Shown here one piece after another: positions 24,501-39,500 of a DNA stretch of 64,000 bases (its first letter is position 1; every line of letters starts with the position of its first letter). Made by a program: the position numbers and the translations under genes. The notes under the pieces were generated by a model. The model was not told where the DNA came from. It worked only from the letters and a program-made list of their open reading frames with translations, and ran no database searches. Origin of the DNA: Anisus vortex (taxonomy: Eukaryota > Mollusca > Gastropoda > Planorbidae). The stretch covers positions 15,531,624 to 15,595,623 of the forward strand of contig OX421509.1 in the NCBI GenBank assembly GCA_949126835.1. The letters run 5' to 3'.

Positions 24501-27500
24501 CTAAGAACGGACAAAACAAATATTCAATCAAAAGTCTATTCACCTACTTGGTCACTATAAGTTATAGCTTGTCAAATAAAAAATTGGCCGCACACTAAAT
24601 GACTTGGCTTTTCACATATAAAATTACTCAGTTTTTTTAATTAATTAAATGATATAATTTTAAGCTAAGTAAAAAGTTTACCCTCCTATCCGTAGTTCAC
24701 AAAAAACCAACAACTAAGTTTGTCATATAAAAATAATTTCAATTTGTTGCTTTAAAACCTATTATGATGGCAGTCAGGTCAAACATCACATGGATTTGCA
24801 ACCCAGCCTCCCCCCTCCCATTTAAGCCAACACACATCAAGAAGAGCCAACAATTACATTGCAATAAAAAATTCTTTTTTAGATTATTTCAGTCAATACT
24901 TTTCCCTAATTCAAGTTTTTAAAACAAATTACCTTTATCCTTCTTCAAATTGGATATATTCCTTATGCCAAGGTAAAAATTCTAAACATTTATAACAGAG
25001 TAAAAATATACATAAATCTCCAGTAATCTTGCAACCTCCAAAAAATACCGGGGAGTTGAACTGTTGAAAATGTTAGCTAAAGAATCTACATATTTTAATA
25101 GAAAGAAAGAATTGAATTGTACCTTCAGTAAACCTGTACTGCCTGAGAATGTGCATTCCAAAAACTTTGTCTCTAGTTTAAAATCTGCTTGGTTGTTTGC
25201 AGTTTCTATTGAGAAAGGCTCACTGAAAAGAAACAATTATATTTGCTGGAAACTTCATAATTGTGACTGTGCTATTCTATACATTGATTTAAAGTGACTA
25301 TACCATTCTATAAATTGATTTCAAAATGAAAATACCATTCTATAAATTGATTTCAAAGTGACAATACCATTCTATAAATTGATTTCAAAGTGACTATACA
25401 AATCTATGATTTGATTTGAAAGTGTCAATACCATTCTATAAATTGATTTGAAAGTGTCAATACAATTCTATACATTAATTTAAAGTGACTATACCCTTAA
25501 ATAGATTGAATTAAAGTGAATATATCCTTCAATAGATTAATAATAGTGACTATGTCCTTCAATAGATTAATTTTTAAGTGAATATATATTTGTTATTGTT
25601 GCCTAAACAACAAGCAAGAATCAAGGTCACCACCTAATCCCTAATAATAAAGGACCATTTCAAAATAGGAAAAGGACATGTTTAAATTTTTTTAAATTTA
25701 TTTTGAAACACTATATTTGATCAAACTATCCTATTGGTGAGAGAAAGGCAAAGGCAAAGTGATTGTGTGGCAAGCACAACATCCAGCTTTTTACTTGCCT
25801 TTACTTGCCATAAATAATGCCAAAATTCATATAGATGTGAATAGACTCAGTGAAAGTCTGTAGAACAAAGACTACATTTTCTTTGTTTGCTCCGAGTTAA
25901 ACCAGAGATCTTCAGAATGCCCATACCCCATAGTATAAATCTATGGCTGCACCATATATAAAATTATACAGATATATGTCAATGCAAGTCTGTAGAACAA
26001 AGACTACATTTTCTTTGTTTACTCAGAGTTCAACCAGAGAACTTCAGAATGCCCTTACCCCATAGTATAAATCTATTGCTGCACCATATATAAACTTATA
26101 TATATGTATAGATATATATACAGTATATATATATATATATACAGTATATATATATATATATACAGTATATATATATTTATATATATACGGTATATATATA
26201 TATATATTTATTTATATATACATATATACTAGCGTCACTGACCTTTTCATGTCCAAAGTTTTATCAGAATTGAGATATGTGACAGAAACTAAATGATTTT
26301 TAACATCCGCGCCATTGTCAACTTTTGTCACTGTGAATTTCCTTATACTCAGTCCAGGTATTACTGCTAGGAAAGAAATCTGTCCAGTGAAACAAAGAAA
26401 CAAAATAAATCAATTAGGAATGGTTAGAAACTAATCATTTACAGGTTTCACTCTTCTATTGTGGCTATACCTCATTTACAGATTTCACTCTTCTATTGTG
26501 TCTATACCTCATTTACAGTTTTCCCTCTTCTATTGTGGCTATACTTCATTTACAGTTTTCACTCATCTATTATGGCTATACTTCATTTACAAGTTTCACT
26601 CATCTATTGTGGCTTTACCTCATTTACAGTTTTCCCTCTTCTATTGTGGCTATACCTCATTTACAGTTTTCACTCATCTATTGTGGCTATACCTCATTTA
26701 CAGTTTTCACTAATCTATTGTGGCTATACCTCATTTATAGATTTCCCTTATCTAATTTATAGATTTCCCTCATCTATCGTTGCTATACCTTTAAACTGTC
26801 AAATTCTTTAAATGTATGTATTTTATGTATAAATTTGCCTGCCTCAATTGTATTATGCACCAAGGTAAATTTTTTAAAGAATAAATGTAACGATAAAGTA
26901 AATGTAGATATATATAGCATAACTATTTAGTATGAATAAAACAATTGTAGAGTTAGTTATTCCCCACTAAATAAGTTGTGTTTAGAGGCAGGGATGGTAT
27001 GACAAATATGTGTAATTCAGGTTGATAGAATCCTGTAAAATACCTTATAAATGTTGGGAGAAATGACTCCTGTAAAATACCTTATAAATGTTGGGAGAAA
27101 TGACTCCTGTAAAATACCTTATAAATGTTGGGAGAAATGACTGCTGTAAAATACCTTATAAATGTTGGGAGAAATGACTCCTGTAAAATACCTTATAAAT
27201 GTTGGGAGAAATGACTCCTGTAAAATACCTTATAAATGTTGGGAGAAATGACTCCTGTAACATACCTTATAAATGTTGGGAGAAATGACTCCTGTAAAAT
27301 ACCTTATAAATGTTGGGAGAAATGACTCCTGTAAAATACCTTATAAATGTTGGGAGAAATGACTCCTGTAAAATACCTTATAAATGTTGGGAGAAATGAC
27401 TGCTGTAAAATACCTTATAAATGTTGGGAGAAATGACTCCTGTAAAATACCTTATAAATGTTGGGAGAAATGACTCCTGTAAAATACCTTATAAATGTTG

Positions 27501-30500
27501 GGAGAAATGACTGCTGTAAAATACCTTATAAATGTTGGGAGAAATGACTCCTGTAAAATACCTTATAAATGTTGGGAGAAATGACTCCTGTAAAATACCT
27601 TATAAATGTTGGGAGAAATGACTCCTGTAAAATACCTTATAAATGTTGGGAGAAATGACTCCTGTAAAATACCTTATAAATGTTGGGAGAAATGACTCCT
27701 GTAAAATACCTTATAAATGTTGGGAGAAATGACTCCTGTAAAATACCTTATAAATGTTGGGAGAAATGACTCCTGTAAAATACCTTATAAATGTTGGGAG
27801 AAATGACTCCTGTAAAATACCTTATAAATGTTGGGAGAAATGACTCCTGTAAAATACCTTATAAATGTTGGGAGAAATGACTCCTGTAAAATACCTTATA
27901 AATGTTGGGAGAAATGACTCCTGTAAAATACCTTATAAATGTTGGGAGAAATGACTCCTGTAAAATACCTTATAAATGTTGGGAGAAATGACTCCTGTAA
28001 AATACCTTATAAATGTTGGGAGAAATGACTCCTGTAAAATACCTTATAAATGTTGGGAGAAATGACTTCATTGTCTGTCCAGAAGGGATCCACCTGAGAG
28101 TGAATTACTTGATCCTTGTGATCTCTGACCTCTACAAATGGCCAAGATGTCCACAGTTGGACAACTTCAGTTCTAGTCTGGCCCAGAGAGTTGTACAGCA
28201 CAACAGACCTGTTCACATGTAAAACAAAAGATATATAGCAACATCCACAGATAAACTTCTCGGAACTAGAACATGATGTTTAATATTTCTAAATAGTTTA
28301 TTTTAAAACTCTTATATTATCTCTATATCTTGCAAAATTTTTACTTTTCTCTCTGAGGTTTTCTGTACAACATCTTTTACATTAGAAATGGCAAGTGGAC
28401 ATGGTGCTAAGTATATGAAAGCAGCCATAAAACCATAGAGACTGGTGCTGAGTATATGAAAGCAGCCATAAAACCATAGAGACTGGTGCTAAGTATATGA
28501 AAGCAGCCATAAAACCATAGAGACTGGTGCTGAGTATATGAAAGCAGCCATAAAACCATAGAGACTGGTGCTAAGTATATGAAAGCAGCCATAAAACCAT
28601 AGAGACTGGTGCTAAGTATATGAAAGCAGCCATAAAACTATAGAGACTGGTGCTAAGTATATGAAAGCAGCCATAAAACTATAGAGACTGGTGCTAAGTA
28701 TATGAAAGCAGCCATAAAACCATAGAGACTGGTGCTAAGTATATGAAAGCAGCCATAAAACTATAGAGACTGGTGCTAAGTATATGAAAGTTGCCATAAA
28801 ACCATAGAGACTGGTGCTAAGTATATGAAAGTTGCCATAAAACTATAGAGACTGGTGCTAAGTATATGAAAGTTGCCATAAAACTATAGAGACTGGTGCT
28901 AAGTATATGAAAGTTGCCATAAAACTATAGAGACTGGTGCTAAGTATATGAAAGTTGCCATAAAACCATAGAGACTGGTGCTAAGTATATGAAAGCAGCC
29001 ATAAAACCATAGAGACTGGTGCTAAGTATATGAAAGCAGCCATAAAACTATAGAGACTGGTGCTAAGTATATGAAAGCAGCCATAAAACTATAGAGACTG
29101 GTGCTAAGTATATGAAAGCAGCCATAAAACTATAGAGACTGGTGCTAAGTATATGAAAGCAGCCATAAAACCATAGAGACTGGTGCTAAGTATATGAAAG
29201 CAGCCATAAAACTATAGAGACTGGTGCTAAGTATATGAAAGTTGCCATAAAACTATAGAGACTGGTGCTAAGTATATGAAAGTTGCCATAAAACTATAGA
29301 GACTGGTGCTAAGTATATGAAAGTTGCCATAAAACTATAGAGACTGGTGCTAAGTATATGAAAGTTGCCATAAAACTATAGAGACTGGTGCTAAGTATAT
29401 GAAAGTTGCCATAAAACTATAGAGACTGGTGCTAAGTATATGAAAGTTGCCATAAAACTATAGAGACTGGTGCTAAGTATATGAAAGTTGCCATAAAACT
29501 ATAGAGACTTGTGCTAAGTATATGAAAGCAGCCATAAAACTATAGAGACTGGTGCTAAGTATATGAAAGCAGCCATAAAACTATAGAGACTGGTGCTAAG
29601 TATATGAAAGTTGCCATAAAACTATAGAGACTGGTGCTAAGTATATGAAAGTTGCCATAAAACTATAGAGACTGGTGCTAAGTATATGAAAGTTGCCATA
29701 AAACTATAGAGACTGGTGCTAAGTATATGAAAGTTGCCATAAAACTATAGAGACTGGTGCTAAGTATATGAAAGTTGCCATAAAACTATAGAGACTGGTG
29801 CTAAGTATATGAAAGTTGCCATAAAACTATAGAGACTGGTGCTAAGTATATGAAAGTTGCCATAAAACTATAGAGACTGGTGCTAAGTATATGAAAGTTG
29901 CCATAAAACTATAGAGACTGGTGCTAAGTATATGAAAGTTGCCATAAAACTATAGAGACTGGTGCTAAGTATATGAAAGTTGCCATAAAACTATAGAGAC
30001 TGGTGCTAAGTATATGAAAGCAGCCATAAAACTATAGAGACTGGTGCTAAGTATATGAAAGCAGCCATAAAACCATAGAGACTGGTGCTAAGTATATGAA
30101 AGCAGCCATAAAACTATAGAGACAATGTTTATTCTAATATAATGTTTCAGGAACACATTTCTTCTACAACTATACAAACTTAGAAGTTTCTATTTAATAC
30201 AGACATGCCTACCCCTAAGGACTAAAAAGAGGAACAATCTTGATGAAAAAGAGGATTTTTCAACAAAAAAGCGGAACACCCTTTATGTAACAATCTTTTA
30301 TGACAAAAAAAAAAAAGAGGAACATACCCATCTATTTACTATTTCACTATTTAAAATGTAGGTAGGCCTACGTTTTACAGACAGTTCGCAATCGATCTAG
30401 ATCTAAGACCTAAGAGCTTCTATTGAGTACAAAGAACATTAGGCCTAAATTCACATTTTTCTTTGCTGAATAAACTCCTCTGAACATTCCTTCCTATAAA

Positions 30501-33500
30501 ACTGTCTGTTTTTTTACAGTTTGAACAAATCAGATTTAAACTTTCTGAGCCAGGACGTTTAGACATTTTCACAATCTTAGCAATACAGTAAAGGAAAATA
30601 AGATTCATTGCCAAACACGTGTAATACCGCAAGAAAACGTTAGAAAAGACTAGAATATGTCTTTTAAAAACCCCATAAAACCCAGGTAATAATAATTATA
30701 TTATTGTGACCTTATTGATGCCTTTGATTTATCAACCTAGACACGGACTATATTTCAACACATGAAAAACCCAAACTTTCCAATTTGGCGTAACAAAACT
30801 AGTAAAAAGCGTAACGGCGTAACAAAGTGTGTTTTTTAATAAAAAAAAGCGGAACAAATACGCCAAAAGCGGAACGGTAGGCATGTCTGATAGTACCTCA
30901 ATCAGTAATCTGGTGGTAATAAATTCAAATATTTTGACATGAACATATATATAATATATTTAAATATTTAAAGCAAGCTTTGCTACATGCAAAATGTGAA
31001 GAATATTAATCTGCAAGGTAAATTCTGGGCAGGTGATTACAAAAGATGTTTTCTACAACTATGTTGGTTAAAAAATAACAACACTTACTTTGGATCATTT
31101 CCCAGCTCCAGCACTGGCCTTGTGGGTAAACTGTCATGACTTGATCTCAGCTGATCCTGGATATTGTAAAATGCATTGTTTGAATAGTCTACACATACAT
31201 TGTTTGAATACATCTATACATACATACACAACTGAAAAAAAAAAAATCATGAACATCCTGAAACACACTCTAGTCATGCTCCCTTTATAAATAACAGATT
31301 AATTAGTTTTTAAAATTCCTCTCTAGTCCCCACAGAGAAGTATAACATGTTACCCCCACCCCGCTTCCTCCAACAATCACATCAGAACTGAGACCAGAAC
31401 CTTCTGCAGCAAGTCTCAGCTCAAGCATTAAGACACCAACAGCTGTTTATGAAGGCAGTGATAGGTGAGGGGGATGGTGAGTCAGGGCTAGGAGACTTAA
31501 ATAATAAGTAGTCACATTGAAAAATATGAACTAGCTTAATTACTTTGTTCATGATTATGTATTTGAACTTTTCTACATTCATAAAAAGATTGAAAAATCA
31601 AATTATTGAGTTAATTTTTGTTCTGTTCATTTAGTGTTTTTTTTATCTATTATGAACATTTGTACAATTTTAGGGGAGGTAATTTAATTTATTCAACTTA
31701 AATTTGTTAATAGCTGATATGCAATAATACAACCTCTGATATTTTAACAAATACCATTCTCAGACATTTTAGTGAAATACAATATTTGATTGCTAAAATT
31801 AAAATAAAAATAAAATCTATAAAATTATCTGCACAAATATTTTCAATGTACTAAATTTAACTCAATATTATGTAACTCCATTTGAAAAAAAAAAGAAGGA
31901 TGAAGCTCTGTAGAACAAATTTACAAAATAAGAAAAAGGTCAAAATCAATATAAGAAGAAAGTAGCTTTTAAGCCTTAAGTTTCATTAACGGATAAGGCT
32001 TTTTTTTTTCATTCATTTATAAAGGGAGTTAGTCTATAGATTTTTAGTTTGACCCCGGAAAAGAGGCGTGGTCTTGAGACTCACTGACATATATTTCTTT
32101 TGGGGGCACAAAGATTTTTGTTTCTTCTTTCCATATAGTATTTTACTAAAGGTGTTGGTTTTTTTTAATTTTATTATAGTTGTTTTTGAACTTTAAACCA
32201 TAAAAACACATGGAGATCTTAAACTAAGAACCTAGGAAGGGAATTGTTAAAAAATAACGTTTAGAGCTTCTTTTTTTTTTTAAGAAAAATTTTTTTTAGA
32301 CTTGGACTCTATGCTTTGGACCTTAATATTATGGTCGATTCTATCGTGATCACTGTGTCATTACTTTTTGTTGAGTTTCTTCAATGTAAAAAAAAAATTA
32401 CGTTTAGAACTAGTTTTGTATCGAAAAAATAATAATTAGACCTATAATGCTTTTATTACTGTCGGCTATTCAAGCTATTGCTTAACTTAGCCCTAGACCT
32501 AGATCGCTCGTTTTGATTAATAAAAAGGCAAATATAATTCTAGATATATTTTATGTTGAATGTTTGATAGAGACAGAGGCAAGAGCCAATACATCTTCAC
32601 GAATATAAAAACCATAGCCATAGCAAATATTATGTTAAATTTTAAAAATATATATATTGTTCGTAGGAAGAGGCTAATATAATAATATATATAGGCCTAT
32701 GTCGTATAGTCGGGCCTATGACCGTATGTCGGCGTAGGCCTAAGGCCTATGTTTTCCATATTGAATATTATAGGCCTATAGATATATAGGCTTATTCATA
32801 TTGTCATTTCATTAGTCCTATGCATGAAATATTATTCAATAACAGGCCTATAACTAAAAATTCATGAAGAAAACACGCATCTGTTTGCAAATATCAAATA
32901 TATAGCATAGCGGACCTTCATATTCGCTTAATTATTTCATGCAATCGCAATCGGTTAATCAACACTTTTCTATAGTAAATAGTTTCAATTGTTTAATAGT
33001 TTAAACTGTTTAAGCTCATAACCTTTAGGCTACTATAATAGGCTAATAGTACCGTAATAGGCTAATAGTAATAGGCCTAGGCCTATAGGCAGGCTAATAA
33101 TTAGGCCTATTATAGTAAACTATATATGATAGGCCGATTCGATATGCTATATTATATTAAATAATAGCTATTATAGGCCTATCCTATAAGCCTATAAGCC
33201 ATAAGCCTATATTTATAATTTATATAGGCCTTTAGGCTACTTTAGCTTAGCCTATTAGGGCCTATAATATATAGCCTATAGCTAGGTCTAGGCCTACTAA
33301 TATGTTATAATCCCGCTTAACTACTTCTACATACAATATTTTAACGATAAAACCCCAGAACAAGTCAAACAATAGCATAGGCCTATGGGACATAGACCTA
33401 GGCCTTTTCAGAATCAAACTGTGATGAGCTTAACTTTGGCTTTTCAAGGTTCTTTTGTGACATCGAAATCGAACAATAAAAAAAATATAAATAATTAAAA

Positions 33501-36500
33501 GTTACGATTTCTATTGCTACAAATAATAACTTAAAACAATATAGCCTACGCGTTGATACTTCAACACAAACAAAGCTTTATAAATATATAACTATGTTAA
33601 ATTTTATTTGTATGCTTAAAGACGATTTACTGATCGGTCGACGCCAATCTGTATTAACATGGTGACATGGTAACCATAGACGCATTAGGCCTAGAATGTA
33701 TAATAAATGTTTTTTGGGTTAAATACTGGTTCAAAAGGTAAAAGAAAAGTACAGTTCGCTCCCTAGCTTCTGGGTATAAAGTTTTTATGAATTAGTTTTT
33801 TTGTAAAATGAAAAGCTAATATAATTACGCCTAAAAACCACTAGGCCCCCAGTAAAATAACAAAGGCGAAGAAGGTTTTATTGACAACTTCTGCCCCCTA
33901 GCCACTGCGCATGCGTAGACATTGACCTCTTTTTTGGAATAATTAATAAAATGAAAAGGTCTATAAGAGAAATGTTAATTTTTTGCTCCCCTTACAGAAA
34001 TGTCACTCACCATGTTGAAGTAAAGTTGTCCCTCCATGTAAGAAAAGTCTGCCTTTGCCTGGGTGAGAAGAAATGTACTGCATGCTGATATAACTGTCTT
34101 GGTATTATGAAGAGCTTGCAGTAATCTAATAATATAATCATTTAGACATCAGTGTTATTAGCAATATGTGAAACATGATAGAGCAATAAAGTACATATCA
34201 GTCAAGTGATGTTTTCATCTATAGGGCTAGCAAAGCCCTATAGACCAGGGCTGTGGAGTCGGTAGATAAATGTTCAGACTCCAACTTCGACTCCTCATTT
34301 TTTTGTACTTCCAACTCCAATTCCGACTCAAGGTACCAAAATTTCCTCCAACTCTTCGACTCCGACTGATAAATGGTAGATAAATGTTCCGACTCCAACT
34401 CCGACTCCAGGTACCCAAAATTCCTCCAACTCCGACTCTTTGACTCCGAAGCTCTGCTATAGACACTATACTTTGACCATAAGGTGCAAGAGGATAAAGT
34501 GGCTATCACAATGCCTAGCTGACTTTACTTTAACCATAAGAGCTTGTTTAAAAAAAATATTAAAACCGCCTAACCCACAAATATTTTTTACCAAGATTCA
34601 AGTCTGAGACATTTGGTGAGCCACAGCAAGTGAACAGCAATAAGTACATTACTCACACTATATATACATTAAAGCACAGTTTCGGGCTCCCTGTCTTCCT
34701 ATGACCTTAGACCAGCTCTCAGTAGAGTAAGTCTTTGAGAATGCGACCAGCACTTCAAAGACTTTTCTTTCTTCTTTTCTTGTGCAAATAAAATAATTTT
34801 TTTTTAAAGAATTATGTAATGGCTACATTTTGAGCACAAAAATTATTAAATTTCCCTTTTTTTTAAAAAGATTAATTTATGGGCATTTTTCACATAATTG
34901 AATTGTTCATGTTTTTCAACTTGCTACATCAATGTTTTGACTAGTTGTCTAATGTGTTAGTGATGTGTTATTTTTTATTTGGAGTATAGCAATTTTTCAT
35001 AAAAATGTGAATTTATAGCTTTGACATCTATGACGTGTATAATTTATGCATTTCAACTATCGATAACAGTTTAGAATGTTCAGAATGAGCCTGCTAATCC
35101 CCCCCCCATCCCCTCAACCTTACACTATTTGCCCTACCCCCAGGGAAAAGCCAAATTTTCAATTTTACTAAATTTGCAAAATAGTTCTTTTTTTCCATTT
35201 AACAATAAAATTATTATTAGAATGTTGTTCACATATATTTAGAAACATTGATCAAGTCTAGCATTCAGTTCAGAGCTGGCTGTCATATGCTGTAGTGTAA
35301 ACAAATACAACTGTACTACCTAAATGTTTAGGAAAAATCAATAAAAGATATTAGTTAGAGTATTTCCTTTACGCCAAGAACTACAATGCTTTCAAAATGG
35401 CCGCTCTGGCAATCCCATGAGGTGTTTAAGTAAATAAAAACTAGTATTTCTAGATAAAATGAAATAAAGTAAAAAAAAAATGATCGAGTGCTGGGTGCAT
35501 CATTTTGGTAAAATAGCCCAGATGGCCAAGCCTTGAGAGCGTCACTGCGGTCTTTAAAAAATTCATATTCCCCCCACTCACCTAGTAATCCTGGTTATGC
35601 TACTGGTCCAAACTAATTCTTGTTTTAAAACTACTGTTACAGGCTGAAAGAATAAACTATTTAAAAAAAAAACACAGTTACCTCTGACCGTAGTCAACAT
35701 GTACAAAATCTTTAGCTGTGCCAGCAATGGCGTCATGATGCTGGAAAAGGCCCAGGGCTCTCCTGGCTTCAACTAGCTTCTGCATAAAGTCTTTGCTGGG
35801 GAAATTGGCTGCAGCATTTTTCCTGGCCTGAACTAGTGTTAGGCTGAAGAGGATTTCTGCGGATCTGAAATTTTATATTTATGGTGAGTACATTTTGATG
35901 AGTACTAGAAAGGTGATAAGTAATTTTGTATCATGCAGGGTTCCTGCACCAAAATCAAATCAAAATTTCAGAAGGCCGCGGGAACCCTGTGTATGTCATT
36001 TAAAGATATTTGGAAACTTTTCTTGGTAAAAAGACCATAAGAAGTGTTTTGCAGTTCAGAAACCCTTATAAATTTATCACTTTTAAATTCAATCCGACTT
36101 AATTAACCAACCTACTTAATTGTTTTTATTACTTCCAGTTTGTTCGTTACAAAGGAAAAATTTAGCATGATAGCGTGTTTTTGTGCGATTAAAAGTGTTT
36201 GTTTTTTTTTAGAATGGAAACTAACCTATATATACCTAGAGATATTAATTTTGTTATCCTAATAAAAGTATTGAATTGTATAATGATCTTTTAAAACATC
36301 AAGCATTATCTTGGCATTTAAGCACAAAACCCACTTAGATAAAATTTAGAATTTTTAACTCTAACATAAAATCTATCCTGCTGTAAGGCTCAGAAAGTTG
36401 GCAATCAACAAAGGAGGATTGGAACAAATTACAAACTTTTGTGAATGGCTGTCTGCGAAGACTACTGGCTATAAAATGGTGTGAAAAAACTACAGATGCA

Positions 36501-39500
36501 ACTGTATGGGAAAAGGACAGCACAAATTCAAATAGATCAAGAAATCCATAAAAGGAGATGGAGATTCATAGGCCACACATTGAGAAAACCGACTACAAAT
36601 TTGACTAGACAAGCTCTTGCATGGAATCCACAGGGTGCAAGACAAAGAGGTAGACCCAAGAACACCTGGCGGGGAGAAGGATGTGCATCTAACCAGGAAG
36701 AGCTGGAGAGAGTTAGAGAAGATAGCCAAAGATATGAAGACATGGAAAAAAATAGTTGATGGCCTATACTTCACTGGTTGAAAATGGCAAAGAAGAAGAA
36801 GACTTAGTTATGGGTTTTCAGTTATTACAGATACAATATTATAAGAAAAAATAAAAAGACCTAATGAAAAATGTTATTTTTACTTCAAATAATTTTAGAT
36901 AATCACACTATAATGGTAACTGTAGATGCTGAAAATGAGAAATTGGACAAAAAGTTTTAGATGATGCTACCAAGTAATTTTTTTTTTACAGAAACATCTA
37001 ATTGTCAAGTCAGTTATTTCCCACTTGATTAATCTTAACCATTATAAGTTGAAGAGCTTATATTTCAAATCATAGAGAGTTTAATGTTTATATTCATATA
37101 CCATTATATATATAAAATTATCTTTAATAAAAAAAACAACATTGCACATAATATTTTACTTTATTCATAATTTTAACAAATCTTTATAAAAAGAAATACA
37201 AATGCAAGGTTGCTTATTATGACCCTTCAATAAACCAAACAGTTTTAAAATGCACATTTTCAGAAACTGGAAGTTTATTTTCAACTATTCCTACTCTGAA
37301 TTTCCAAGTTGCAGAGTTTCAGAGAAGAAAAGAACAGACCATTAGTGTGTGATCAGACTTTAGTAGAATATCTTACTTTAAGTTGATAAGAATTCTGGTA
37401 TTTCTATAAGAATACTATACAGTGGACTTCCAATAAACAAGCAACTTTTTATATTACCTGAGATTGTGCTCTAATACACGATCCATATTTTTTTGCAATG
37501 GTCGAGAGGTGAAATATCCTGTCCAATAATTGTCATCTCTGTCGGCATAGGAGAAGAAATCTCCACTTAAGCTGGATATGCCAGCTGGTTTCTCACCAGG
37601 TGTCGTGCCAGTGTCCTTGTACAATGTGTTGAAATAGTCGCTCAGTGTGCCAAACTGGCCCTGAAGTAGCATTATAGTTATAGGTCAGTAGAAGTCACAG
37701 AAATATTATACATAAAAAATGTCCATAAAAAAATACAATTATAATTTTTTTAAACTTTATTAGGAATCTATTATATCAACCAGGTACAGAAAGATTTTTT
37801 AAAATCATAGTTTAATCTAAGGAAGCTTGTCAAGTAATTATATGAAAAAATTAAATATTAATAAATTTTTATTTTAACATGAAATATTAATATTTGACAC
37901 GATACCATTTTGTTTTTTAAATCATGATTTTATTCATCTGAGTTAAAATGTGATTAAGGATATTTAGGTCTTGCAGGGTAGCAGGAATTAGTTGGCGGAA
38001 GAGACAGACAGTGGGTCGTCATGTTGACAGTCCAGTTTACTAACCACATGACCATACCATAATGCTTCAAAAGAAACGGACAAGCCTTTAAGCTCTAGGG
38101 CAAAATGATGTTCAGGGGTGGACCAAGAAGGGGCTCACCAAGGTCCTGTCCATGCACCAGTCACCCCACACCAAGCCAACAAAGTGTGCCTGTAACATAG
38201 GGTACGGTTTCCGCAGCCACATGCACTACATTACTTTTCCCCAACATATCATTATCGTGCTATTTCGCCTGGTAGCACAAATCCCATTCCATAGGTATGG
38301 GCATCCAGGCACCAGGGTGGGGTTAAGGCGGGATTGCTGCACACGTTGCTTCCTCCCCACTGAGGCTCGGTGCCTCTTGGCGCTACAATAAGACCTCAGT
38401 TGCGCATCAGGAGCTGTCCCTCATAAGTTAGCCTACGGGTGTGCTCTTGATGCTAGAGTACTAGTGGTTTCCACACTTCGCCAGCAATGACACCCATGAG
38501 TACTGAAGTGAACCACATTACCAGCTAGATTCTCTTTACATGGATCAGCATAATAACTGACAGTCAAATTCACTATCTGTACATTAGTCAGTAAAATAAC
38601 TAACTTTACACAAATCAGTATAATAGTGAAAATAGTTAATTTCAGAAAAATGATATGTACTGTCTTATAAAATCAACTTCATAGAACTCAATAAAGTTAA
38701 TCTACCTGGGCTCCCAACTCGGGGTGGTCGTTGATGTATTTAAAAATCCTCTCGTAATTCCCAAACTGGAGGTCAAACTCCTCCATATTCATGTAGCGGA
38801 AATCATCACCAAGAGGAACTAACAGGACATTAGTTCTGTACAGCGTAGCCTTCTTTTTCCATTGGTCCAATATAATGTTAGCCCTAAGTACAAACACATA
38901 AAAGTAATAGATTATTGGTGAGAAAAAGTAAGCCTTTACATTTGAGAAAAAAAGTAAATCAGAGCTTTAGCTTCTGTAGCATTGTCACGGGTAAATAAGA
39001 GCTTTAGATTCTGTATCATTGTCATGGGTAAATTTAAATTAGAGCTTTAGCTTCTGTAGCATTGTCACAGGTAAATCAGAGCTTTAGCTTCTGTAGCATT
39101 GTCACAGGTAAATAAGAGCTTTAGATTCTGTATCATTGTCATGGGTAAATTTAAATTAGAGCTTTAGCTTCTGTAGCATTGTCACAGGTAAATAAGAGCT
39201 TTAGATTCTGTATCATTGTCATGGGTAAATTTAAATTAGAGCTTTAGCTTCTGTAGCATTGTCACAGGTAAATCAGAGCTTTAGCTTCTGTAGCATTGTC
39301 ACAGGTAAATAAGAGCTTTAGCTTCTGTAGCATTGTCACAGGTAAATCAGAGCTTTAGCTTCTGTAGCATTGTCACAGGTAAATCAGAGCTTTAGCTTCT
39401 GTAGCATTGTCACAGGTAAATAAGAGCTTTAGCTTCTGTAGCATTGTCACAGGTAAATCAGAGCTTTAGCTTCTGTAGCATTGTCACAGGTAAATAAGAG

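Noticed and set aside
28407..28592. 61-codon open frame on the - strand
   Set aside because: It is entirely inside the 41-bp minisatellite.
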